Made by a program: the position numbers and the translations under genes. DNA of 64,000 nt, taken from positions 62,001-126,000 of the forward strand of contig NZ_JAGLCD010000008.1 in the NCBI RefSeq assembly GCF_023146395.1. The letters run 5' to 3'. Shown here piece after piece: positions 36,745-44,862 of this stretch (position 1 is its first letter; each line of letters begins with the position of its first letter). Below the pieces are notes generated by a model, which made no database searches, had not been told where the DNA came from, and saw only the letters and a list, made by a program, of their open reading frames with translations. Source of the DNA: Aeromicrobium sp. Its GTDB lineage: Bacteria > Actinomycetota > Actinomycetes > Propionibacteriales > Nocardioidaceae.

Positions 36745-37531
36745 CGGCGTCCCCCCAGAACGGCTCGCGACGCTCCACGAACGCCGTGAATCCCTCAGCG
36801 TGGTCCGGGACCTCGGCCAGCAGTCGCTTGAACAGGGCCAGCTCGTGGTCCAGCCCCTCACGGAAGCCTCGCTCGCGAGCGTCGGTCAGCAGGTGCTTCG
36901 TGATCGCCATGACGGGCCGGGACTGGCCCCGCATCGAGCCGACGAACGCCTCCACAGCCGCGTCGAGCTCCTCGTACGGATGAGAGGCCAACGCCAGCCC
37001 CCACTGCACCATCGCGGGTCCGTCGAGCCAGGTCGGCGTGAGCATCAGGGCCTTGGCCCGCTGGTCGCCCAGCTTGCGCACGGCGCGCTGGCTCGCCCCG
37101 GCTCCCGGCGGCACGCCGAACGACACGTGCACGTCACCGACCTTCGCGTCCTCGGCGGCGATCACGATGTCGCACGCGAGGATCAGCTCGAAGCCGCCGG
37201 CCCGCGCCAGGCCGTCGACCTGCGCCACGACCGGGACCGGGAGGGACTCCAGGCGCAGCAGCGTCGCGTGGTACGACTCCAGGAACGGCACGAAGACGCC
37301 TGCCGGATCGCCGAAGCAGTCCGCCAGGAACGTGATGTCCATGCCGACACAGAAGGCCTTGCGGCCGGCTCCGCGGATCACGACCGCGCGCAGGGAGTGA
37401 TCCTTCTCTGCGGCCTCGATCATGGTGTTGAGGCCAGCGATCGTGTGCGGCGTGAGGCTGTTGAGCGTGTCCTCGCCGTCCAGCAGCACGTGCATGATCT
37501 GGTCACGCACCTCGTAGGTCACGTCGGTCAT
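36725..37531 (-). CDS. enoyl-CoA hydratase/isomerase (crotonase family)
   Basis: A 268-residue crotonase-fold enzyme that acts on CoA esters. The oxyanion-forming segment (RAVVIRGAGRKAFCVGMDI) and the second one (AQVDGLARAGGFELILACDIVIA) are present. The two usual catalytic Glu positions are not both Glu (SFGVPPGAGASQR), so hydration is not certain and isomerase, hydrolase or lyase activity is possible. It overlaps the alpha/beta hydrolase stop by 4 bp. Confidence 0.9.
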   Translation of the reverse strand: MTDVTYEVRDQIMHVLLDGEDTLNSLTPHTIAGLNTMIEAAEKDHSLRAVVIRGAGRKAFCVGMDITFLADCFGDPAGVFVPFLESYHATLLRLESLPVPVVAQVDGLARAGGFELILACDIVIAAEDAKVGDVHVSFGVPPGAGASQRAVRKLGDQRAKALMLTPTWLDGPAMVQWGLALASHPYEELDAAVEAFVGSMRGQSRPVMAITKHLLTDARERGFREGLDHELALFKRLLAEVPDHAEGFTAFVERREPFWGDADVSGLR

Positions 37532-38358
37532 GCAGGGGTCCTCTCAGGGGTCGCGCACTCCTGGGCGAAGGAGGCGAGGTGGTCGGCATAGGCCTGCGGC
37601 GCGCGCAGGTGCGGCTGCCCGACCAGGCCGGGCAGGATCTCGAGGCGGGCGTCGGCCGCCAGCTCGAGCGCGATCGGGTCGGCGAACGCGAGCATGTCGT
37701 GCTCGGCGTCCAGGAGCAGCACGGGTTGGGTCAGGGCCGCCAACGGGCCCGCGGGATCGTGGCGGAAGGCCGCCTGGTATCCCCAGTCGTACCGGTCCTT
37801 GACCCGCAGCACCTGGGTCACCGCCACGTGCAGCAGCTCCGGCGTCAGGTCGGGCCAGATCCGCCGGTACCGCTCCACGGCCCACGTGAACTGCGCACCC
37901 TCGGTGTCGGTCGGCACCGGAGGAGTCCACCCGGCGATGAACTCGGCTCGCTGCTCCTTCGTGAGCAGCGCGATGCCACTCAGCACGATCCCGGCGGTGT
38001 CAGGCACTGCGTGCGCGAGCTCGACCGCGAGCGACGCGCCGGTGTGGACACCGGCGAACACCGGGGACGTCATGCCCAGACCCGCAGCGGCCTCAGCGAG
38101 GACCGCCGCGTAGTCCGGGATCTCGAACCCGGCGGCTGGAGGCGGGCTCGAGGCCCCGTAGCCCGGGGTGTCGAACGCGACGACCCGGGCGCGCCCGGCC
38201 AGGGCGCGCACGACGTCGAGCCACACCTCCGAGGACAGCGGCGACTCGTGCAGCAGCCCGATCCACGGACCGGAGTCGCCGGCCGTGACGGCGTGCACCT
38301 GCCCCCAGGCGGTGTCGACATAGGTCCGCCGCAGGGCCGGCGTCTGCGCGGCGCTCAT
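37528..38358 (-). CDS. alpha/beta hydrolase with GVHTG nucleophile elbow
   Basis: A 276-residue alpha/beta hydrolase. The fold landmarks are VVAFDTPGYGAS and, at the nucleophile elbow, VFAGVHTGASLAVELA, with His instead of Ser. This is the same change as in its paralogue at 20792-21628 in the F420 operon. The late catalytic His could be the one in GQPHLRAP. It overlaps its neighbours in the transporter operon by 4 bp each, so it probably acts on the imported compound or its CoA ester. Confidence 0.82.
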   Translation of the reverse strand: MSAAQTPALRRTYVDTAWGQVHAVTAGDSGPWIGLLHESPLSSEVWLDVVRALAGRARVVAFDTPGYGASSPPPAAGFEIPDYAAVLAEAAAGLGMTSPVFAGVHTGASLAVELAHAVPDTAGIVLSGIALLTKEQRAEFIAGWTPPVPTDTEGAQFTWAVERYRRIWPDLTPELLHVAVTQVLRVKDRYDWGYQAAFRHDPAGPLAALTQPVLLLDAEHDMLAFADPIALELAADARLEILPGLVGQPHLRAPQAYADHLASFAQECATPERTPA

Positions 38359-39209
38359 GCCGGCGCCTGCTGCGGGGGCGTCGCCCGGACGCTCGCATCG
38401 CCCTCGTACGCGCGGTACGCGTGCTTCTCCCGAGGATCGGCCGACAGCCGCGCCGACAGCAAGGTCTGCGTGTACGGGTGCTGCGGCGACCGGAACAGGT
38501 CGACGGTGGGCGCGGTCTCGACGATCTCGCCCAGGTACATCACGGCGATCCGGTCGCTGACCTTCTCCACGGTGTGCATGTCGTGCGACACGAACAGGTA
38601 CGCCAGCCCGAGATCGGCCTGCAGCTGGGCGAGCAGCTCGAGGATCTGGGCCCGGATCGACAGGTCGAGCGAGGAGGTGGGCTCGTCGAGCACGACGAAC
38701 TTCGGCTCCGAGACGACGGCACGGGCGACCCCGACGCGCTGCTGCTGACCGCCCGACAGCTCCCCCGGGAGTCGCGTCGCGACCTTGGCCGGCAGTCCGA
38801 CGCGCTCGAGCACCTCGATCACGAGCTTCCGGATCTGCGCCGCTCCCAGGCCCTTGCGGTGGATCTGGAGCGGCTCGGCCACGATCGAGCCGATCGACAT
38901 GCGAGGGTTCAGCGACTCGTACGGCTCCTGGAACACGATCTGCATCTCGGCCCGCTTGGCGCGCAGCTCGGACGGGGACAGACCGGCCAGGTCGACGCCG
39001 TCCATGCGCACCGAGCCCTCGTCGAGCTCGAGCAGACGCAGCACGGCTCGACCCAGCGTCGACTTGCCGGACCCGCTCTCCCCGATGATCGCGAGCGTCT
39101 CACCGGCCTCGACCTGGAGGCTGACCCCGCGCAGGGCCTGGACGGGATCGCCGCCGCGCTGGCGCGAGGCGAACGTCTTGCACGCGTTCTCGACCTCAAG
39201 CAGTGACAT
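38355..39209 (-). CDS. peptide/nickel-type ABC transporter ATPase (OppF/DppF-like)
   Basis: A 284-residue ATPase: Walker A GESGSGKST, the Q-loop FQEPYESLNPRMSIG, signature [14 protein letters not shown], Walker B VVLDEPTSSLD and a C-terminal HPYTQTLLSA segment typical of the oligopeptide group. The ATG at 39209 lies inside the end of the OppD-like gene (14-bp overlap). It works with the OppD-like ATPase at 39196-40014. Confidence 0.94.
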   Translation of the reverse strand: MSLLEVENACKTFASRQRGGDPVQALRGVSLQVEAGETLAIIGESGSGKSTLGRAVLRLLELDEGSVRMDGVDLAGLSPSELRAKRAEMQIVFQEPYESLNPRMSIGSIVAEPLQIHRKGLGAAQIRKLVIEVLERVGLPAKVATRLPGELSGGQQQRVGVARAVVSEPKFVVLDEPTSSLDLSIRAQILELLAQLQADLGLAYLFVSHDMHTVEKVSDRIAVMYLGEIVETAPTVDLFRSPQHPYTQTLLSARLSADPREKHAYRAYEGDASVRATPPQQAPA

Positions 39210-40014
39210 CGTGCAGCTCCTCACGCTTCGGCACCGAGTTGATCAGCTTCCGGGTGTACTCATGCTGCGGGTCGACCATGACCTCCATGACCGGGCCGTG
39301 CTCGACGACCTCGCCGTCGAGCATCACGACGACGCGCTGGGCGTACTGGGCGATGACCCCGAGGTCGTGCGTCACGAGCAGCATCGATCGCTGCTCGCTG
39401 CGCACCAGGCCCGAGATCAGGTCCATGATCTGCGCCTGGACCGTCGCGTCGAGACCCGTCGTGGGCTCGTCGGCGATGAGCAGCTGGGGCGAGAGCGTCG
39501 TGGCGAGGGCGATGACGACCCGCTGCGCCATGCCGCCGGACAGCTGGTGCGCGTACCCGTCGAGCACGCGGGCCGGGTTGACGATGCCGACACCGTCGAG
39601 CATCGCGTGCGCGATCTCGCGCGACTCCTTCTTGCCGACCTTGGTCCCGTGAGCCTTCTGCAGCTCGTAGAACTGCCGCTCGATCGAGTAGATCGGGTTG
39701 AGCGAGCCGAACGGATTCTGCGCGACGAAGCCGATCCGCCGTCCGCGGACCTCGCGCATCTTCTTGCGCGGAGTCGCCAGCAGGTCGCCGTAGCCGTCGA
39801 GCTCGATCATCTCGGCACCGACCTCGGCGTTCGGCGGGAGCAGGCCGAGGATCCCCTTGATCGTGGTCGACTTGCCGCAGCCGGACTCGCCGACGACGCC
39901 GAGGATCTCGCCCCGCCCCACGTGAAGGTCGACGCCCCGCACCGCGTTCACGGTGCCGTCGGGGGTCGCGATGTCGACCGTCAGGCCGCGGACGTCCAGG
40001 ACCGTGTCACTCAT
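39196..40014 (-). CDS. peptide/nickel-type ABC transporter ATPase (OppD/DppD-like)
   Basis: A 272-residue ATPase: Walker A GESGCGKST, Q-loop AQNPFGSLNPI, signature LSGGMAQRVVIALA, Walker B LIADEPTTGLD, and HEYTRKLINSVP near the end. It couples ATP hydrolysis to uptake by the OppB/OppC-like permeases. It starts at the ATG at 40014, 10 bp after the OppC-like stop. Confidence 0.94.
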   Translation of the reverse strand: MSDTVLDVRGLTVDIATPDGTVNAVRGVDLHVGRGEILGVVGESGCGKSTTIKGILGLLPPNAEVGAEMIELDGYGDLLATPRKKMREVRGRRIGFVAQNPFGSLNPIYSIERQFYELQKAHGTKVGKKESREIAHAMLDGVGIVNPARVLDGYAHQLSGGMAQRVVIALATTLSPQLLIADEPTTGLDATVQAQIMDLISGLVRSEQRSMLLVTHDLGVIAQYAQRVVVMLDGEVVEHGPVMEVMVDPQHEYTRKLINSVPKREELHDVTA

Positions 40015-40024
40015 CGGTAGCTCC

Positions 40025-40903
40025 TCATCGATAGGACCGTGCGGTGCGGTCGCCGATCGCGTCGGCGAGCTGGTTGAACGCCAGGACGCACAGCAGCACG
40101 GCCAGGCCGGGGAAGGTCGCGATCCACCACTCGCCCGACGACATGTTGCCGGCGCCGTCGCGGATCATCGATCCCCACGACGGCGTCGGTGCACTGACAC
40201 CGACTCCCAGGAACGACAGCGAGGACAGGACCACGATGGAGTTGGCGATCGTGAGGGAGGTCTGCACCAGGATCACGCCCCACACGTTCGGCAGCAGGTG
40301 CCGGAAGATCAGACGGGGCGTCGAGGCGCCCATCGCCGTGGCGGCCTCGACGAAGCGGCTCTCCCGGATCGCGAGCACCTCACTGCGCAGGAGCCGCATG
40401 TACCGGGGAATGTTGAGCAGCGCGATCGCGACGACGACCATGTAGAGCTGGTTGCCCGACAGCGAGACCAGGGCGAGCGCCAGGATCAGCAGCGGGAAGG
40501 CCTGGAACGCGTCGAGGCCCCGCACCAGCCGCTGGCTGCCCTTGCCCTTGGTGCTGGCCGCGAGTCCGAGCGGTACGCCGATCACCAGGGCCACGGCCGT
40601 GCCGGCCAGGGCCAGGGAGAGGTCGATCTTGGCTGCCTCGATGACGCGGGAGAAGACGTCGCCGCCCGTGCCGTCGGTGCCGAACCAGTGCGTGCCGCTG
40701 GGCCCCTCGCGCGAGGCCGACCCGTCGGTGCCGCGGGGGTCGTACGGCAGCGGACCGAACAGGCTCCACAGGACCAGCACGACGATGAACGTCACGCCCA
40801 GCGCCGCGCCGGGGTGCTCCGCGACGAGCCGGCGCACGGTCGTCCAGCGTGACGCGGTCAGGCCCGGCTCACGGCGGCGGGCAGGGGCGGGTGACTCAGC
40901 CAT
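40025..40903 (-). CDS. peptide/nickel-type ABC transporter permease (OppC/DppC-like)
   Basis: A 292-residue membrane protein with about six segments and a cytoplasmic N-terminus of about 35 residues. HWFGTDGTGGDVFSRVI and the coupling loop EAATAMGASTPRLIFRHLLPN are diagnostic of OppC-type permeases. It overlaps the OppB-like gene by 8 bp. Confidence 0.94.
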   Translation of the reverse strand: MAESPAPARRREPGLTASRWTTVRRLVAEHPGAALGVTFIVVLVLWSLFGPLPYDPRGTDGSASREGPSGTHWFGTDGTGGDVFSRVIEAAKIDLSLALAGTAVALVIGVPLGLAASTKGKGSQRLVRGLDAFQAFPLLILALALVSLSGNQLYMVVVAIALLNIPRYMRLLRSEVLAIRESRFVEAATAMGASTPRLIFRHLLPNVWGVILVQTSLTIANSIVVLSSLSFLGVGVSAPTPSWGSMIRDGAGNMSSGEWWIATFPGLAVLLCVLAFNQLADAIGDRTARSYR

Positions 40904-41960
40904 GGGTGATCCTCGGGTCCAGGAGGCCGACGATGATGTCGAGCAGGGTGTACGTGACCAGGGTGATGGCGCCCGCGACCAGGACCATGCCCTGGACGAC
41001 CGGGACGTCGAGGCGCAGGATCCCCTGCAGGGCCCACGTGCCGATGCCGTCCCACGCGAAGATCCGCTCGACGATCGCCTCGCCCCCGAGCAGGGCCGCG
41101 AAGATCACGCCGGCGTAGGTCACGATCGTGCCGCGCGCCTCGACGAAGGCGTACCGCAGCACGGTGCGCTCCGGCAGGCCCATGGCCCGGGCGAACTGGG
41201 CCTGCTGGGAGTTCAGGGCCTTGCCCACGGTCGACCGGGCGGTCTTCGCGAAGTACGCCGCGTAGACCAGGCCGAGCGTCAGCACCGGCAGGAACAGGTG
41301 GCTCACGGCCGACCAGAACGTGCCCATCTCCCCCGCGATCAGCGCGTCGATCGTGATGAACCCCGTGACCTTCTCGGGCCGCACGTCGCCGATGCCGATC
41401 TGGCCGGTGGGCGCTGGGGCCAGGCCCAGCACGAAGAACACGACGTAGATCAGGATCAGCGCGAGGAAGAAGTCGGGCACCGACTGGAACAGGCTGGTGC
41501 CGAAGCGACCGACCTTGTCCGGCCAGCGGCCGCGGAAGTAGGCGCCGGCCGCGCCGACCCCGACGCCCACGACGGCCGCGAAGACGACCGACAGGGCGAT
41601 CAGGATCAGCGTCGCCGGCAACCGGTTGCCGATCTCGGAGGTGATCGACAGGTTCGTGTAGTAGGAGGTGCCCAGGTCGCCGCGCAGCAGTCCCCCGATG
41701 TAGTCGAGGTACTGCTGCCACAGCGACTGGTCCAGACCCAGGTCGGCGCGGATCGCGTCGATCTGGTCCTGGCTGGCGACCGGCCCAGCGATGAGCTCGG
41801 CCGGGTCTCCGGGGGTGACGCTGACCAGCAGGAAGGACAGCGTCACCACCCCGAAGAGCGCGACGAACAGGAAGAGCAGCCGAGACGCGACCAGCTTCAG
41901 GGGTCCGCTCGCACGCCGGGGCCGCGACGGCCCCCGGGTCGTGATCGTGCTCAGCGCCAT
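40896..41960 (-). CDS. peptide/nickel-type ABC transporter permease (OppB/DppB-like)
   Basis: A 354-residue membrane protein. The early VTPGDPAELIAG segment, DLGLDQSLWQQYLDYIGGLLRGDLG region and coupling loop FARAMGLPERTVLRYAF are typical of OppB-type permeases. The ATG at 41960 has AAGGAG seven bases upstream and follows the binding-protein stop by 4 bp. Confidence 0.94.
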   Translation of the reverse strand: MALSTITTRGPSRPRRASGPLKLVASRLLFLFVALFGVVTLSFLLVSVTPGDPAELIAGPVASQDQIDAIRADLGLDQSLWQQYLDYIGGLLRGDLGTSYYTNLSITSEIGNRLPATLILIALSVVFAAVVGVGVGAAGAYFRGRWPDKVGRFGTSLFQSVPDFFLALILIYVVFFVLGLAPAPTGQIGIGDVRPEKVTGFITIDALIAGEMGTFWSAVSHLFLPVLTLGLVYAAYFAKTARSTVGKALNSQQAQFARAMGLPERTVLRYAFVEARGTIVTYAGVIFAALLGGEAIVERIFAWDGIGTWALQGILRLDVPVVQGMVLVAGAITLVTYTLLDIIVGLLDPRITHG

Positions 41961-41964
41961 CCTG

Positions 41965-43569
41965 CTACTCCTTCGTGAGCTTCTCGAACCGGAATCCACC
42001 CGACGTCAGCGGCTTGTAGCCACCGACCGAGTCGTTGATCCCGACGAGCGCGGGCACGTCGACCAGGTTGGCGATCGGCTCGTTGTCCGCCACGAGCTGC
42101 AGGCCCTCCTCGATCAGCGCGTCACGCTCCGGTCCCGGCGCCGTGCGCAGGGCCTCGAGGGCGATCTCGTCCAGTCGCGGGATGTTGATGCCCGAGGTGT
42201 TGAGGACGGACTTGCTGTTCAGGTAGAGGAACAGCCCGAAGCCGATGTCGGGCTGCGACGGGCGCTCGGTGTAGAGGAAGGACTGGTACTTCTTCCCCGA
42301 CACGCCGGCCTGGAAGTCCGCGACCGCTGCGACGCCGTTGAGCGTCGCGTTCACGCCGACCTCGGCCAGATCGCTCTGGATCAGTCGCGCGATGTTCTCG
42401 GCGTACGGTCCGGGGCGCTCGGCGCTGAAGGCGATCTGCAGGTCGAAGCCGTCGGCGTACCCGGCCTCGGCGAGCAGGTCACGCGCCAGGTCCGGGTCGT
42501 ACGTGCCGGTCTCGGGCTGGTCGTCGTAGAGCTGCGGCGACTGCGGGGTGTACGCCGGCTCGGCGTAGCCCTGGTAGATCGACTCGACGATCGCCTCACG
42601 GTCGACCGCGTGGCTCAGGGCCTGCCGCACGCGCGGGTCGCTGAGCGCCGGGTCGGTCGTGTTGAAGGTCCAGTTGTGCCGGAAGATGTCCGGTCCCTGG
42701 AAGATCGAGGTGTTGGCACCGTCCTCGATCGTCTGGAACTGGTCGATCGGCGGCTCCGAGATCATGTCGACCTCACCGGAGACGAGCAGCTGGGCCCGCG
42801 ACGAGCCGTCGGGCACGGCGCGGATCACGATGTCGGTGTAGTCCGGCGCGTCGCCGTAGTACGTGTCGCTCGCCTTCAGGCGGACCTCGGTGCCCGGCTG
42901 GAAGCTGTCGATCACGTACGGACCGAAGCTCGCCGAGTGCGTGGCGAGCCACTCTGCGGCGTAGGGATCGGCGTCCGTGGCGTGCGTGGCCATCTCGGTC
43001 GAGTCCAGGATGCCCAGGATCGGGTACGCCAGGATCGTCAGCGCCTGCGCGGACGGGGCCGTGAGGTTGTACGTGAAGGTGTAGTCGTCGACCTTGGTGA
43101 CCGGCGACTCGACGTCCACGTTCGAGGTCGGCAGCAGGATGCTCGACTGCAGCGTCTTGGGGTCGGAGGTCATGCGCTCGAAGGAGTACACGACGTCGTC
43201 GGCCGTCAGCTCGTTGCCGTACTCGCTCATGACGCCCTCGCGCAGCGTGAACGTGTAGGTCAGGCCGTCCTCGCTGGTCTCGTACGACTCCGCCAGACCA
43301 GGCTCGAGATCGTCGAGCGCGACGATCGAGTCCTCGTCGACGTCGATGTCGTACGCCAGCAGGGTGCCCATGTGGGCGTGGCCGAGGTAGACGTCCGGGT
43401 TGCCGCCGTACAGGTTGGGATCCAGCTCCGACGGCGTGGAGGTCCACGCAATGGTGAGGCTGCTGTCCCCATCACCGCCGCTGCCGGACCCGCCCCCACA
43501 GGCCGCCAGGGCGAGCAGGGCGAGGGAGGCGACGGCGACCCCGGCCCTTCGCGTCAATGTCGAGCGCAT
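41965..43569 (-). CDS. ABC transporter substrate-binding lipoprotein, family 5 (peptide/opine/nickel type)
   Basis: Captures the transported solute outside the cell. It has 534 residues with a lipoprotein signal (RSTLTRRAG..., lipobox LAAC, Cys24). The SBP_bac_5 fold is clear from the LAESYETSEDGLTYTFTLREGV segment and the ALSHAVDREAIVES segment. Family-5 proteins bind peptides, opines, sugars or heme, and the ligand here is unknown. The ATG at 43569 has CGGAG five bases upstream. It is the first gene of the ten-gene operon. Confidence 0.93.
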   Translation of the reverse strand: MRSTLTRRAGVAVASLALLALAACGGGSGSGGDGDSSLTIAWTSTPSELDPNLYGGNPDVYLGHAHMGTLLAYDIDVDEDSIVALDDLEPGLAESYETSEDGLTYTFTLREGVMSEYGNELTADDVVYSFERMTSDPKTLQSSILLPTSNVDVESPVTKVDDYTFTYNLTAPSAQALTILAYPILGILDSTEMATHATDADPYAAEWLATHSASFGPYVIDSFQPGTEVRLKASDTYYGDAPDYTDIVIRAVPDGSSRAQLLVSGEVDMISEPPIDQFQTIEDGANTSIFQGPDIFRHNWTFNTTDPALSDPRVRQALSHAVDREAIVESIYQGYAEPAYTPQSPQLYDDQPETGTYDPDLARDLLAEAGYADGFDLQIAFSAERPGPYAENIARLIQSDLAEVGVNATLNGVAAVADFQAGVSGKKYQSFLYTERPSQPDIGFGLFLYLNSKSVLNTSGINIPRLDEIALEALRTAPGPERDALIEEGLQLVADNEPIANLVDVPALVGINDSVGGYKPLTSGGFRFEKLTKE

Positions 43570-43608
43570 AACTGCTCCGATCCATGTGATGAGCGCCACA
43601 AGTGGCTA

Positions 43609-43649
43609 ATGTCAGACATAAACATATGCACCCGCGGTTCGGGATGCAA
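43609..43649 (-). promoter_or_regulatory. promoter and perfect ATGTCAGACAT operator of the transporter-gntR operon
   Basis: On the minus strand TTGCAT (43649-43644), a 17-bp spacer and TATGTT (43626-43621) form the promoter. The 11-bp perfect palindrome ATGTC-A-GACAT (43609-43619) lies across the expected transcription start, with its TGTCTGACA core 2 bp after the -10. Repression by the operon's own GntR protein is the simplest reading. Confidence 0.7.
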
Positions 43650-43678
43650 TACATGACCATGACAATCTTGTAACGAAT

Positions 43679-43687
43679 CGTCCGACG
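43679..43687. promoter_or_regulatory. operator-like CGTCCGACG upstream of the transporter promoter
   Basis: CGTCCGACG shares the GTC-N-GAC core. It is 30 bp upstream of the -35 of the transporter promoter. G+C-rich versions of the core can occur by chance, so this is a weaker call than the A/T-flanked sites. Confidence 0.3.
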
Positions 43688-43777
43688 ATGGCCCTGAGGC
43701 GATCAAAGCCTGGAAAACGGGCACATCTGCCCCACTTCGCGGCGCCTCGACGGCGGCGGCGCGGGGCGACACGCAAA

Positions 43778-43786
43778 CATCGGACA
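43778..43786. promoter_or_regulatory. operator-like CATCGGACA near the racemase stop
   Basis: CATCGGACA differs from the CATCAGACA sites at 22395 and 22508 in one base. It lies 21 bp from the end of the racemase-like gene, in the 237-bp gene-free interval 43570-43806, which is visibly richer in A+T than its surroundings. Confidence 0.3.
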
Positions 43787-43806
43787 TTTCGGGTCTAGCT
43801 CCTGCG

Positions 43807-44631
43807 TCACCCGGCGGGGGTGAAGACGCAGACCTCGCAGTCGTCGGTCGGGACGACCGCGTTCTCGACGTCGCCGTCGACCCACGCGTCCAGGATCGAC
43901 GTGACGGTACCCCGCCGGTCGCTCACGACCGCCGGCACCGAGACCGGGACGCTCAGGGCGTCGAACGCGGCCTGGAGCCCGATGCGGGAGGGCTCGAGCA
44001 CGTGCAGGCCCGTGCGCTCGGCCAGCTGCTCGGCGACCGACCACATGCACGTGCAGCCCATCAGGATCGTGTCGGCGCCGTCGACCCGCGCCGCCTCGCG
44101 GCACGCGTCCGCGAGGCGGTCGAGCAGATCGGACTCCCCACGGTTCATCCGTGCCTTGACGCTGGCGCCCGTGCCGACCAGGTCGAGCTCGGACTCCGGG
44201 GAGAAGTGGTGGACCCCGCGGACCAGGTCGCCGCCCCGGCAGCTCGCCAGCCGGTCGTCGTAGAGGTAGGCCATCGAGGCCGGCCAGACCGTGACGATGC
44301 TGGCGGGTCGGCCGCGGTCGGCCACTGCGGCGAGCGCCGCCTCGCCCGCGCCGACCACGGGCACCGGGGACACCGCCCGGAGCCGGTCGATCCCGTAGTC
44401 GCCGAAGGTGTCGATGTAGACGACGTCGGCCCCTGCGTCCAGGGCGGCCTCCCCCGCGTCGACCGTCGAGAGCTCGGCCACGAGGTGCTCGTACGGCGTG
44501 CGCGCCAGCAGGCGGACGCGCAGCTCACGCAGCTCGATCCGCGTCCCGTCCGGCACCGGCAGCGGCGGCGCGATCTTGCCGTCGGAGTTGATCATGGCCA
44601 CGGTGCGGGGGGCGGCGTCGGGCTGGGTCAC
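43807..44631 (-). CDS. Asp/Glu/hydantoin racemase superfamily protein with one catalytic Cys
   Basis: A 274-residue protein of the racemase/maleate isomerase/arylmalonate decarboxylase superfamily. The C-terminal Cys motif is kept (ILMGCTCMW), but the N-terminal one reads VVYIDTFGDYGID, where hydantoin racemases have Cys after the hydrophobic strand. PVVGAGEAA follows, as in hydantoin racemases. One-Cys members such as arylmalonate decarboxylase are not racemases. The GTG start at 44631 has GAGGAG five bases upstream. It is a single gene behind its own operator-bearing promoter. Confidence 0.85.
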   Translation of the reverse strand: MTQPDAAPRTVAMINSDGKIAPPLPVPDGTRIELRELRVRLLARTPYEHLVAELSTVDAGEAALDAGADVVYIDTFGDYGIDRLRAVSPVPVVGAGEAALAAVADRGRPASIVTVWPASMAYLYDDRLASCRGGDLVRGVHHFSPESELDLVGTGASVKARMNRGESDLLDRLADACREAARVDGADTILMGCTCMWSVAEQLAERTGLHVLEPSRIGLQAAFDALSVPVSVPAVVSDRRGTVTSILDAWVDGDVENAVVPTDDCEVCVFTPAG

Positions 44632-44667
44632 GGGGTCTCCTCGGACGATCGACCGGGTTGCTGCTTA

Positions 44668-44708
44668 TGTCTGACAACAGGCTAGACAGCCTGTCCCGGC
44701 TCTGGCAA
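44668..44708 (-). promoter_or_regulatory. promoter and TGTCTGACA operator of the racemase-like gene
   Basis: On the minus strand TTGCCA (44708-44703), an 18-bp spacer and TAGCCT (44684-44679) are followed after 2 bp by the operator core TGTCAGACA (plus strand TGTCTGACA, 44668-44676). The layout is the same as at the transporter promoter, where the operator also begins 2 bp after the -10. Confidence 0.6.
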
Positions 44709-44834
44709 TGGCTCACATGGCCCCTCTTCGGCCCCGCCACCCGAGGGATTCACCGCCGTGATCTGCGGTTAACGTCGCGGAAATCTGATGGCGGCATCTA
44801 GCCGTCCGGCCCCCGCATGACGCATGATCACTTC

Positions 44835-44843
44835 TGTCAGACA
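44835..44843 (+). promoter_or_regulatory. TGTCAGACA operator before acyl-CoA dehydrogenase-VOC-MFS
   Basis: A perfect TGTCAGACA ends 19 bp before the ATG at 44863, between a possible TATAAC (44844-44849) or CATGAT (44823-44828) -10 and the RBS GAGGAG. The promoter itself is not resolved. The 230-bp interval to the divergent racemase holds two operators. Confidence 0.6.
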
Positions 44844-44862
44844 TATAACGAGGAGCGTGTCG

